Position numbers and translations under genes: made by a program. From NCBI GenBank assembly GCA_028753945.1, contig JAPNXP010000006.1, positions 1,054,001 to 1,118,000 of the forward strand: a stretch of DNA of 64,000 nucleotides. The letters run 5' to 3'. The notes below the pieces were generated by a model, which did not search any database, was not told the DNA's origin, and saw nothing but the letters and a program-made list of their open reading frames with translations. Below, piece by piece: positions 21,977 through 31,455 of this stretch. Position 1 is the stretch's first letter, and the number at the start of each line of letters is the position of its first letter. This DNA comes from Hexactinellida sp. DTS-2022. Lineage: Eukaryota; Porifera; Hexactinellida.

Positions 21977-23266
21977 ATGGCGACACAAATACCTGAGCTA
22001 ATCCCAGTGCCAATCGTAGACCCCGTATCGATGCAAATCAACCAAACAATAGACAGGTTGATACTCTCTCTCGAGCAGAGAAGGCACCAGCTGTTGACCG
22101 ACTTAAGGGACAGAAGAGAGGAAATGAGAGCCATTCGGGAGGCGCGTCAACAAATGCAACAACAAATAACCGAAACCCGCGCATTAGTGGAAGGTCAAAT
22201 GACTCACAATTTGCTACATTCCTTTCAGGAGAAAATGCTCACAGATTTGGAAGCTAAAATGGCAGAAATGCAAGTGGCAGCACCACCTCAAGAAGTGAGC
22301 TACCTCTTCGACACACGGGACCTAGAGGAACGTATCTCCCGTCTGGGAGAGATTCTACAATTCGAGACTCCTCCCATCCCTCCTGTGCCAGCGATACCAA
22401 ACTATGCCACATTCCAACAGCCCATTGTTGCTGTTGGGAAACCAGGATCAGCTCCTGGAAAGTTTGAAAAGCCAAGAGGTGTCTCAATCGATACGCAATC
22501 TGGACACATTTATGTGGCGGATATGTGGAACAGAAGAATCCAAATATTCTCAGAGACTGGAGACTATATCAACAAATTCGGACAACAACACCATATAACT
22601 CCATGGGGCATATTAATCCATCAGGATAGCATTTATGTCACGGATGTAAGCGAACACGCTATCTTCCTATTCAAGCTTCCAGAACTCACAATGGTAAAGC
22701 AAGTAGGGACGAGAGGATCTGGTTATGAAGAGTTCAATGGTCCGGGACAACTCGCCATCTCTCCCAATCAACGCCTCTACGTGCCAGATCAAAACAACAA
22801 CAGAATCCAAATCCTGTCCTTAGATCTAGCTTTCCAAGACTCGCTACGAAATCGAACAATGACACAACCTTCCGATGTTAAATTCACAAAGAATGAAATG
22901 TTTGTGTTAAGCTGTGAAGACAATCCCTGTATCCACGTGTTTACACTATCAGGAGAGAAGTCCCGCTCCCTAGTTACCGGAGGAGGAATAGGAATGCAAG
23001 TTTCAGGAGCATGGTTCTTCTGTCTAGACGGACGCAATAATATTGTCATCAGCGACCGCTCAGCTCACGCTATCAAGGTATTCTCTCCAGCAGGAGACCT
23101 CCTACACACGTTAGGACGGAAAGGACATCAACCTGGAATGTTTTACAGACCATTTGGCATCGCTATCCTCAACAACACTAAATTAGTTTGTATCTCTTGT
23201 AACGATTCATGTGCATTGCAAATATTTTCCCAGTTTTTTTGTAAATTTTGTGTGAAAAATGAATAA
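21977..23266 (+). CDS. Coiled-coil NHL-repeat protein (copy 1)
   Basis: Intact single-exon gene, 429 residues. Residues ~15-130 are charged and helical with many Q, E and R (EQRRHQLLTDLRDRREEMRA), a likely coiled coil. Residues ~150-425 hold about six NHL blades, for example GKFEKPRGVSI...GHIYVADMWNRRIQIF and QLAISPNQRLYVPDQNNNRIQIL. The arrangement recalls the coiled-coil plus NHL part of TRIM-NHL proteins, but no RING or B-box precedes it. NHL propellers bind RNA or protein; the partner here is unknown. The last residues (IFSQFFCKFCVKNE) differ from the paralogue's ending (IFDGINL). A 185 bp stretch (22877-23065) is almost identical to the 44131 paralogue. Direct repeats flank the gene. Confidence 0.85.
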   Translation: MATQIPELIPVPIVDPVSMQINQTIDRLILSLEQRRHQLLTDLRDRREEMRAIREARQQMQQQITETRALVEGQMTHNLLHSFQEKMLTDLEAKMAEMQVAAPPQEVSYLFDTRDLEERISRLGEILQFETPPIPPVPAIPNYATFQQPIVAVGKPGSAPGKFEKPRGVSIDTQSGHIYVADMWNRRIQIFSETGDYINKFGQQHHITPWGILIHQDSIYVTDVSEHAIFLFKLPELTMVKQVGTRGSGYEEFNGPGQLAISPNQRLYVPDQNNNRIQILSLDLAFQDSLRNRTMTQPSDVKFTKNEMFVLSCEDNPCIHVFTLSGEKSRSLVTGGGIGMQVSGAWFFCLDGRNNIVISDRSAHAIKVFSPAGDLLHTLGRKGHQPGMFYRPFGIAILNNTKLVCISCNDSCALQIFSQFFCKFCVKNE

Positions 23267-23456
23267 ATCAGCTAATATTTAAGTTGAAATCTCACTAAGT
23301 TTAGATCCGTATAATTTGTCGGAATGGAGTCCCAGCCCTTGGGTAAAGGGTATAAATAGAAAAATCCCATTTTCACTTTCAAATGAAATTGAAATGAAAT
23401 ATCTTTCAGTTTTACTCTCACACAGTATGACGGACCTGGTGTTGGTACTAACGCGG

Positions 23457-23701
23457 TTCTACTGTATAGAAATGACTCGGTTAATAATTCCTCTGATAAA
23501 ATACTATTTAAAGTCCCTGGTGAATGCAGTGCTTCGCCCTATGTACTAAGTACTAACAAGAGCTTTTTTAGAGGTTTCAAATTACATTTCACAAGCGATT
23601 TTGATTAGATTGCATGCGAAAAGTAATCACAGGCAAATTGCACACAGAAAGTAATGAGATGCGAAAAGTACCAAAACCGCATGCGGAAAGTATATTTAAT
23701 A
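23457..23701 (+). repeat. Direct repeat, right copy, flanking the NHL gene
   Basis: Same orientation and order as 20536-20773, with small indels. It begins at the right end of a family C MITE (GCGGTTCTACTGTATAGAAA). Confidence 0.75.
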
Positions 23702-23932
23702 TACCGTATTTCCCCGAATAAGCACGGGTTAATAAAATAACATTGGTATGATAAAATTTTAACACATTAGTTGATCTCTGGAGTGTAATTCCATTGATTT
23801 TGGCAACTTCAGTATGTATACTGTCGGTGAAAACCACTAAATATTATTTTCTGGATTTTTCAAAAAAATTCAGGACAATTTTGGCATACTAAAACAATAA
23901 TCGCCGGGCGCTTATTCGAAGCAATACGCTAA
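23702..23932. mobile_element. MITE with CCCCGAATAAGC ends
   Basis: TACCGTATTTCCCCGAATAA at the left and an imperfect inverted CGCTTATTCGAAGCAATACG at the right. Related fragments occur at about 16715 and 47131. Confidence 0.55.
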
Positions 23933-23943
23933 GCTTTCAGAGA

Positions 23944-24183
23944 TTAACCTTTAAGCTCTCTGGCTAGCCGTATGATCCTCTCGAGGTCTCCGCTGCTAAT
24001 TATAGAGGCCAGCTGATCGATGCTGCGCTTCACATCTCCCGTTAGGGGAGAGTCTCTCTCGCGTCTGTAGAACTCTCTCCTAGCCACAGCTACAGCTGCC
24101 GGGGCTGTAGGCGTAGGGATGTTAGGTGAGTTCTTAGCGCAAGCCTTCTTCCTATTCAGGGCAATGTAGTTCTTTGGTTCTGT
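23944..24183 (-). CDS. Terminal exon of an unknown gene
   Basis: An acceptor (TTTCTAG, 24184-24186) is followed by 79 open codons and TAA at 23946-23944. The product begins TEPKNYIALNRKKACAKN, has an Ala/Pro-rich linker (IPTPTAPAAVAVARREFYRR) and ends with a predicted helix (KRSIDQLASIISSGDLERII). GC content is clearly above the surroundings, which supports real coding. No family was recognised. The upstream exons are not visible, since repeats fill the next kilobase. Confidence 0.5.
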   Translation of the reverse strand, partial: TEPKNYIALNRKKACAKNSPNIPTPTAPAAVAVARREFYRRERDSPLTGDVKRSIDQLASIISSGDLERIIRLARELKG

Positions 24184-24199
24184 CTAGAAACAAGCAGCA

Positions 24200-24460
24200 T
24201 TAAACCCGTAGTTGCCCTGGGGTAAAATGTATAGATAGAAAAATCCCATTTTCACTTTCAATTGAAATAACTTTCAGTTTGACTTTCACATTCGGGGCTT
24301 AATCAATCAATTAATTAATTAATTAATTAATTAAAACCCTTCGTTGCCCCGGAATGTAAAGTCAAACTGAAAGTTTATTAATTTCAATTGAAAGTGAAAT
24401 GGATTTTTTTCTATTTAGTATACATTTTACCCCAACTCTCCCGACCGAGTGTTTATTAAT
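24200..24460. repeat. Palindromic repeat around an AATT microsatellite
   Basis: An (AATT)n run at about 24308-24334 is flanked by inverted TTTCACTTTCAATTGAAA segments and GGGGTAAAATGTATA ends. A related half occurs at about 23330-23420. Confidence 0.5.
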
Positions 24461-24683
24461 TAATCAATAAAGTTAGTTAGGTTCTCTTATTATGAATATT
24501 AATCCACATTAAAGACTTCATAATAGCGAAAGCAACCCTATGTGAGTTGCTAAATTGGGCTAAAATGGGGTTTCAGAATATGATATTTATTATAAAATAT
24601 CATATTCTACAGGACAAAATTGTTCACAGTAAGCAGACCGACTGTATATGGAATTACTATATGAGAGTCAACACCTTTTTTAA

Positions 24684-25632
24684 AGTACCGTCAACTCCCG
24701 TTATAACGAAGTACTCGGGACAGTAGTTTCATTTCGTTATAAGCGGAGTTTAATCTTAAAGGAGTTCATTACAGGTTGATTTCGTTATAACCGGAGTTCG
24801 TTATAACCGGAGTAAATCAATAGCTTAGCGGCTATATGGGATTTATATACAGTAGACTCCGCTTAATCGGGACACCGGTTAATCGGTTTCTCCGCTTAAT
24901 CGGGTCAAAATTTCGCCGGATTTATGGGACGGAATTACAGTCTGGCTCAAAATATTTTCGGTTAATCGGTTACTCCGCTTAATCGGGTCAAAATGACCTG
25001 GTCCCGATGTGACCCAATTAAGCGGAGTCGACTGTAACTTATCATATTAAATGGTAATGCGGAAATGGTTCGATTTTTCAAAATAGGAAATAGTTCGAAC
25101 CAAAAAAGGAAATAGTTAGACTTTCATTTTTGTATTGTTGGACCATGGATTCAAGCGGGGGTTTTCTCATATCCATGGTGTAGCAACACTAAAAAATTCG
25201 AACTACAGTCAACTCCGTCACAAAGCGACCGAGACCGAAGGGCTCGTATGTACTATATACAGTCGACTCCGCTTAATAGAGCCACCTCGGGACCAAGTAG
25301 TTTTGACCCGATTAAGCGGAGAAACCGATTAACCGAAAATATTGTAAGCCAAACTGTTATTCTGTCCTATAAATCCTGTGAAAATTTGACCCGATTAAGC
25401 GAATAAATCGATTAACCGGTGGCACTATTAAGCGGAGTTGACTGTATTTGCTATTTTGGTACTTCGAACCATTTCCACCATACCTAATAAATGACTTCGT
25501 TATAAGCGGAAATTGTTTACAACCATTTCGTCGTAAACGAAGTTTTAATAATGTCAATAAGATAGAAGGATTTCCGGACCATTGAACGACTTCGTTATAT
25601 CCGACTTGGTTATAACGGGAGTTGACTGTAAT
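24684..25632. mobile_element. Family B MITE split by two family A MITEs
   Basis: The left part (CCGTCAACTCCCGTTATAAC, from 24689) and the right part (ending AACGGGAGTTGACTGTA, 25630) belong to one element type, also seen at 59038-61310. Inside lie family A MITEs at 24848-25036 and 25258-25447. A short Helitron-like 3' end (GACCGAAGGGCTCG, to 25246) also lies inside. Confidence 0.55.
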
Positions 25633-25894
25633 TTCAAAAATATACTTTGATAAGATCATTTCAAAATTCACCATTATGAAGCGGGTTTATATTTGAAAGG
25701 TGTTGGCCGATGTTTAAGTAAAGTAATAATACAGTGTATATAAATATCCTCCTTAACTAGACTGACCTTATTGCGCGGCACCTCTGTTCTGAATCGTTCC
25801 ATAAATATCAATAGCTAATTTCCATCTACAGCTGAGTAATAAGAAATACAAATAATTATATTGCTTAATTAACAAGTTTATATAATAAACATTA

Positions 25895-26536
25895 CTAGCG
25901 CGCTTCGCGGCAGAACACAACCACACACCAACCGCTTCGCGGTTGGTGTGTGGTTTATATACTTCTAAACATTGATTTAAAGCGTAAATGAGCCTAAATA
26001 GTCAAATTTAACAATATGAAATTTTTAATGATTACGTCATCATGCGATAATGAGTTAGCATATTGGCGATCTTGTGTGACCAACGTGTCCGCATCATTAA
26101 TGTACATATTCTATTAAATTTTCAGATTTTTATCTCTTAAAGGTTGCGAATTATGTGCGATTAAGTGAATTTTCAGGGTTCTCGAAATGTGACAATGACG
26201 TCATAACTTTTCGAGGTGTGAGAAATTTTGAGTGGAAACCTTGTTGGCGGGTGGAAAAAGTTACCCCTATATGCCAAAAATCCCATTTGGAAACCGTCCA
26301 CTTTCTTCAATCAGCTCGTAACATACAAACAAATATATATATACACACACACGACACACCCACATAGGCGTAGGCTCCGGTAGGGTTGGTGAGGCCATGG
26401 CCCTACCAATAATTTGTCAAGAGCCATCATCTTCTATTAAGTATGATGCAAGTTAGCATAAATGGCCCTACCAATCCGGGCAATCCCCATCCCGAGTATA
26501 CGCCCCTGACCCAGGCTTGTGTTTTAATAGTATAGA
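25895..26536 (-). mobile_element. Helitron, canonical CTAG-ended, non-autonomous
   Basis: Read on the minus strand it starts TCTATACTATTAAAACAC (26536) and ends in a GC hairpin and GCGCGCTAG (25895). It sits between A (25894) and T (26537) with no duplication. These are textbook Helitron ends. A palindromic CCTACCAAT repeat (26366-26510) is inserted in it. There is no coding. Confidence 0.75.
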
Positions 26537-26864
26537 TACCTTATTATAGGAAATTTCATGGAGCGTTAATTTCCATGACCTTAATTTCCTGCTACGTATT
26601 TAGCAAAAGTATAATGGATGATAAACTTCCGAGCTACATATTTTCAGATGTGCAACTAGTTTGAAAGGATATACCATGTCTATCAAGTAAATTGGAAGCA
26701 TATTTGGGCACAATAATAGTATTCAATCAGGAGATTAATAATCATGAAATTTTTTTATAAAATATATTCGCGTTAATTTCATGTATTTGAAAATGTTCAG
26801 CTCCAATTCGCGTTAATTTCCTTCGCGTTAATTACATGGCGCGTTAATTTCCTATAATAAGGTA
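26537..26864. mobile_element. MITE with TACCTTATTATAGGAAATT ends
   Basis: Inverted termini at both ends, 328 bp, with several internal CGCGTTAATTTC units. The canonical Helitron abuts its left TA. Confidence 0.7.
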
Positions 26865-26930
26865 ATTCTTAATGAACTGTACAACTATTTGGAGCCAGGT
26901 GGGAAGTTATTGTATTGGTTGGTAATAATT

Positions 26931-27097
26931 CAGGGCCGTAGCCACTGGTCAGGTTGGTCAGGTTTCAACCTGACCACTTTTGGTTGATTAATTTCCCAAT
27001 ATGGCACCACTCGGTCAGGTTGGTCAGAATAACCCGACCACTCTGTCAGGTTGGTCAAATTAACCTGACCACATTGATTTTGGTGGCTACGGCCCTG
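26931..27097. mobile_element. hAT-like MITE, CAGGGCCGTAGCCAC family, 5 bp TSD
   Basis: 167 bp with terminal inverted repeat CAGGGCCGTAGCCAC, flanked by TAATT on both sides. The interior has repeated GTCAGGTTGGTCAG units. The MITE inside the MATE gene (38178-38437) is the same family. Confidence 0.85.
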
Positions 27098-27799
27098 TAA
27101 TTGGATATCAAATAGACACATTGGAATGTTAGAAATGTATGGCTAGACAGAGGGAACACAAATAACTGAATGGATGAATGAACTTCATCTCGACCAATTA
27201 AAACATTCTTAGATAGGCATTCTACGTATAATGCACACTTAACAATTGATAGAGACACTAAAATCCTTTTACACTAATTGAATGCTAGCTGCTAATCCAT
27301 ACTGGAAAACCCTCGAATTTTATAGGCTAAAGTTTTGGCACCTTTATAAGGAGGGAAGATGTGAATATTTTTCTTAGATATTAGAACTTGTTCCTAGAAA
27401 CAAAATTTCCTACCCCCTGCCAAATTTCAAGTCTGTAGCTCTTACCAGTTCCTCAATCAATTCTGAACAAAAAAAGAAAAAAATCATTGTGATTTAATAT
27501 ATAAGATTTATATACGTTTGTATAATATAATATTACTATACCATATCATGAGCATAAATAGACCTCAAGATTTATAATATAAGTTGTGATAAAGGGTGAT
27601 AGGGTAGTAAAAAATTCAATACTAGAGTTTCAAAAAATTGACAACATAGTTCGAAATGGCAAAAAAAAAAGTTCTGATACTCGAATTAAAACGTGGATAC
27701 AGAAATGAATTTTTGGACAAATTAGCTCTATTTCTGGAATACTTCAGAACCTAAAGTGAAATAAAAGAGCCTAAGCGGAAACAAAACACTGAGCTTTGG

Positions 27800-28733
27800 A
27801 TTAAGGAGGAGTGGACACTGGACCGTCACCTCCTCCCTATTAGCTATAGTGGACTTTAGACCCTCCAGTTACGACATTTTCTGTATAAGGAACAGCTTCC
27901 CGTCTTTCTCCTTGCTAGCCTTTATCCCTCTCTGCACCGCGCACCTGTTATAGGGTATATAACGCATTCCAATGCACCAATGCTGTTACATACATCAGGT
28001 TTTTTTTTAAGGCCGATCTTGGTGTAAATTTTGCACCAAGATTTTTTGGAGTTACACCACGATTATGGGTCGGCCGCGGCCGCTGCAGTGTTGAGTTACA
28101 CCAAGGCCGCGCTGAGTTACATAAAGGTCTCAACCTTCAAAAAAAACCTGACCTACATGCTACATGACTACGTAGTAGGACACAGGGTTGCCAACTTTTT
28201 TTAAGCCCAAAGCGTGATATTTTGTCCTTAATTTAAAAAAAGCGTGAGGAATATAGTATAAAGCGTGATATTTTGGCTGAAAAGCGTGATAAATTATTTT
28301 TCACTTCAGAAAGCAGTATAATAAGAGTTTATTTTGCCTCGCCCCTGAATTTTATGCTACCTATCTATTTTGATAAATAATGCGAATAATTACTAAAAAA
28401 ACTAACATGAGTAATTATCTATTGTAATGCAAAATAATAAAATCTACTAATTCAAGACTAATAGTACTAAAATAGTTCATACTAAGCTAGTGCTCCTCGT
28501 TGTATTCTTTAGTAACTTTTTGTGACCTTATAATCAAATCGCACTACGTTTTTGACAATTTTACCATTTTATAATAAAGCGTGAGATTTCGAATCTAAGC
28601 GTGAGAGCGGGAGATTTTTAAAAAAGCGTGAGAGTTGGCAACCCTGGTAGGACACTATGGGGTCCCTCTGTCTGAATTCGTCTGCCACTTTGAAATATGG
28701 CACCAGCGCCTTGAGGCCATCTGGAGCTGACAT
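27800..28733 (-). pseudogene. VTA1: VTA1 (LIP5)-like pseudogene, first two exons
   Basis: VTA1 activates VPS4 in ESCRT-III disassembly. Exon 1 (from ATG 28733) encodes a VTA1 N-terminus: GLKALVPYFKVADEFRQRDP then IVSY. It is interrupted at 28646 by a 464 bp hAT MITE; the last codon and a GT donor resume at 28174. Exon 2 (from 27944, after CAG) reads CAVQRGIKASKEKDGKLFL, matching the next VTA1 helix. An in-frame TAA follows (27871-27869), then more VTA1-like residues (LEGLKSTIANREEV). The exon junction also appears off by one base. Insertion, stop and frame problem together indicate a dead copy. Confidence 0.7.
28183..28646. mobile_element. hAT MITE in VTA1 exon 1, 8 bp TSD
   Basis: Ends CAGGGTTGCCAACT and AGTTGGCAACCCTG, 464 bp, with the 8 bp duplication GTAGGACA at 28175-28182 and 28647-28654. 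The interior is AT-rich with repeated AAAGCGTGA units. TIR and TSD length are those of hAT elements. Confidence 0.9.
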
Positions 28734-28859
28734 AGCTAGTATGCGGAATTTAATTGAATGCACTATATTAAAATCTAATGCACATAGCTACTACTTATGC
28801 GCTAATCCTATATCGGCGTCTCGCCCTAACTTATTGCTGTAGGCTCGGGAAATAAGGTT

Positions 28860-29071
28860 TCATGCCTCTGTGTAACGGTCCATGCAGAGTTCCAAACAGC
28901 GATGCTCGTAGCGGTCCAAAGAGCCGGAGGGCTTAGGTACACATTTCCCAAAGCACTTTTCTACCATTTTCTCGTATGGAAGTTCTGAATAACCAGCTGT
29001 TCTCTGAGTCTGCATAACCTCGTGCGATCAGCTGATTCCATGCTGTTAAGCGCTGTAAGGTCCTCCGACAT
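28860..29071 (-). pseudogene. TIMM13: TIMM13-like small Tim chaperone, frameshifted
   Basis: Small Tim proteins chaperone hydrophobic precursors across the mitochondrial intermembrane space. One frame gives the twin CX3C signature with Tim13 spacing and residues: KCFGKC, 14 residues containing KPSGSLDRYEH, then CLELCMDRYTEA. An upstream frame opens MSEDLTALNSMESADRTR, but it is out of register with the cysteine frame. The product would also stop right after MDRYTEA, while Tim13 continues about 25 residues further. The largest clean frame is 51 codons (29015-28860). It lies between VTA1 and CUL5 remnants on the same strand. Confidence 0.65.
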
Positions 29072-29205
29072 ACTAGCTAGCGGACTAATAACAATATTAT
29101 ACTAAAAACAACGGGCAGTATGAGGGCAATAGAACAGGGAATCTATTCATCCTATAAAATCCACTCTACATTAATTCAATAGTAAATACATCTCCGTGCA
29201 AAGGG

Positions 29206-31455
29206 TCAGGCCATGTAGGTAATATTGTCCTCATCCCTTTCCATGTACTTGTGCTCTATGAGCCACTCGATCTGCTCCTTAATAATCTTTTCTGCGGCAG
29301 AAACATGTTCTTTAGGATCTCAACCAGTTCCGTCTGCAGCGCAGCGTTAGTCACCCTCTTGCGCATTTTCATTATCTTCACGACAGCCTCCTAGATACGG
29401 GAGGGGGCTTAGGAATGTGGCTTCATTACTTAATTGGGTTTATAGAATGTCTATAAATAGCATATTGTGCTACACAATGGCGGGCCTCCGCCAGTGGGAA
29501 ACGCGGCCCACTCTGCATTCATAAACTCAGATAAAACAGAGAGGAAACTCGAGATTCCTAAATGGAAGAGCTCATCTACGAAGCGGCTATCGTCTCAAGT
29601 ATTCAACTGATAACGAACTTATTTGAGATTATACTATGCATTATATTCCTGTTGGCGGCCCTCTTCGTGCTCTCAGTATTCAGATCCATTGTCTACTACC
29701 TGTACCTACGACTGTATCTCCCGGGCCCCAGGGGAACATTCTTTCTGGGAAACGCGGAAGAGATTAACAACGAGCTGATCAACTACGAAGACTCGAAGCA
29801 CCAATTTTGGAAGCTAAACAACGAGCGCTACAAGGGTGTCTACCGTATCGTTATTGGCCACCAAGTGTACGTTATCTTACGAGACGCAGGGAGGATAGAA
29901 ACACTGCTTAGGAACTCCACGCCGAAGGCCGAGTGCATTCTAGACAAGCTGTACCCCTTCCTGGGCCAGGGGATCCTCACCCATCAGAGACTCGACTGGC
30001 AGGCTTCCCGTAAGTTGATCTGCCCCTTGTTCACGTTACGAACTATTCAGGACTACATGCCAGAGTTCAACGAGTCGGCAGAGCAACTGATGGAGGTCTG
30101 GTCGCGACTGCCAGATTTGGAGATTGTGCCTCTTGGGAACTACCTGAACAGGTACACCATAGAGGTGCTCATAAACTGCATGTTCCACAGAAAGCGGGGA
30201 GTGCAGGAGACCCCGGATATGTCGGTGCTCATATACATACGCAAGCTGGCTGCCATCCACGGAGCGATCATAGCGCGGCAATACAACCCGGCGCACCACT
30301 TCGACCGCATCTACTACCGCTCCGCCAGTGGCCAGAAGTTCCTTAGCGACAAGGAGGACGCGAACAGCTACCTATCCTCGCTGATCCTGGAGAGCGTGCT
30401 CTACAAACAGGGCGAGCTCTACACCTCCAAAATCAAGAAGGGCAGGAACAACATTATGGAGACGCTGCTGCGCTACAAGGACAAGAAAGGGCAAAAGCTG
30501 TCCATCACCGAGATATTCAACCAGGTCAACAACCTAATGTTCTGCGCCTTCCAGCCGACAGCCATCAGTCTGCAGTTCATCCTATACTGCCTGGGCATAA
30601 ACGAGGGCCACCAGGAGTCCTGCCGACACGAAGTGCTAACCGTCATGAGCGGACGCAGGGACATCAAGTGGAGCGACATCATGAACTTCCGGTTTCTCAC
30701 AAAGTGCGTATACGAGGCTCTGCGAATTTACGCGCCTACTGGATCGCTGTGTCGACAGATGGACAAGAGTACCGTCCTGGACGGCTACTGGATCCCCCCC
30801 GGCACCAAGCTGCTCACCAACGTGTGGCACCTGCACGAGGACCCCAAGGTCTGGCCCGATCCGCACCGCTTCAACCCGCACCGATTCAAGAACGAGGAGG
30901 TCAGGAAGAGCTTCTCATATCTGCCTTTCTCTGATGGCCCACGCAAATGCCTCGGACACCAGTTCGTGATGGCGGAAATAAAAGTTCTGCTCGCCTACAT
31001 ACTGATGAACTACCGGATTAAAGTCCCACGCGACTACCAAATGGATCGGGTCAACAGATTCTTCTTAGCGCCCAGACAGGACGTGAAGGTACAGCTAAAG
31101 AAATTCCTATAATACCTGTTTGTAATTTGTTCGTTAGTTATTTCTGTTTGTTAGGTTGTTGTCTGTCTGTTAGTGTGTTTAGATAGCGTTACATTCCACT
31201 GCGCCCTACCTGTATCCTGAGTATGACAGCTGCACAATCCGACCAGAAACAGCTTCCCGCGTTCTGGAGCTTCCCCTGGCAACTGTACAGGGAGAAAGGA
31301 ATGTAATTATGTGTGTACTAGTTAGGAATTAAAAGCACGTACAATAGTCCGAACTCCTGGTTAATAACGAAGTTGGTGCTGTTGTTAACCGGCGGGAACA
31401 TCTTAAGCACCTGTAGTTTCAGCTTCGGGAATGAAGCCAGCGAGAAGAGCGAGAG
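29206..31455 (-). pseudogene. CUL5: CUL5-like pseudogene (three C-terminal exons) spanning the P450 gene
   Basis: CUL5 is the scaffold of ECS-type ubiquitin ligases. Three minus-strand pieces appear in the right order. About 31455-31350 encodes FPKLKLQVL...VNNSTNFVINQEF, as in the winged-helix region. 31282-31210 is a 73 bp exon with GT-AG borders and a GRIVQL match. 29390-29206 is the last exon with VVKIMKMRK (neddylation lysine region), NAALQTELVEILKNMFLP, then IEWLIEHKYMERDEDN and a stop. The last exon has lost one A in the run at 29287-29290, so the frame breaks between LPQK and IIKEQ. The first piece is cut by a Helitron-like end (from about 31452). The P450 gene lies in the second intron on the other strand. 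Confidence 0.72.
29562..31112 (+). CDS. Cytochrome P450, membrane-anchored, with atypical I-helix
   Basis: Intact single-exon gene, 516 residues, clearly richer in GC than its surroundings. Residues ~15-50 form an N-terminal membrane anchor, followed by the proline hinge LPGPRGTFFLGN. Further landmarks are the C-helix WQASRK (about 147), the K-helix ExxR (EALR, about 385) and the heme loop FSDGPRKCLGHQF, with the thiolate cysteine near 463. The overall pattern is CYP4/CYP46-like and microsomal. The I-helix reads MFCAFQPTAIS (about 325-336) where most P450s have AGxDTT. Both the acid and the alcohol of the oxygen-activating pair are missing, so it may be an isomerase- or dehydratase-type P450 rather than a monooxygenase. 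It lies inside a CUL5 pseudogene intron on the opposite strand. Confidence 0.92.
   Translation: MEELIYEAAIVSSIQLITNLFEIILCIIFLLAALFVLSVFRSIVYYLYLRLYLPGPRGTFFLGNAEEINNELINYEDSKHQFWKLNNERYKGVYRIVIGHQVYVILRDAGRIETLLRNSTPKAECILDKLYPFLGQGILTHQRLDWQASRKLICPLFTLRTIQDYMPEFNESAEQLMEVWSRLPDLEIVPLGNYLNRYTIEVLINCMFHRKRGVQETPDMSVLIYIRKLAAIHGAIIARQYNPAHHFDRIYYRSASGQKFLSDKEDANSYLSSLILESVLYKQGELYTSKIKKGRNNIMETLLRYKDKKGQKLSITEIFNQVNNLMFCAFQPTAISLQFILYCLGINEGHQESCRHEVLTVMSGRRDIKWSDIMNFRFLTKCVYEALRIYAPTGSLCRQMDKSTVLDGYWIPPGTKLLTNVWHLHEDPKVWPDPHRFNPHRFKNEEVRKSFSYLPFSDGPRKCLGHQFVMAEIKVLLAYILMNYRIKVPRDYQMDRVNRFFLAPRQDVKVQLKKFL

Noticed and set aside
28060-28085. GCGGCCGCTGCAG, a linker-like string of restriction sites
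   Set aside because: It lies within a natural TTACACC repeat and there is no vector sequence nearby, so it is not taken as contamination.
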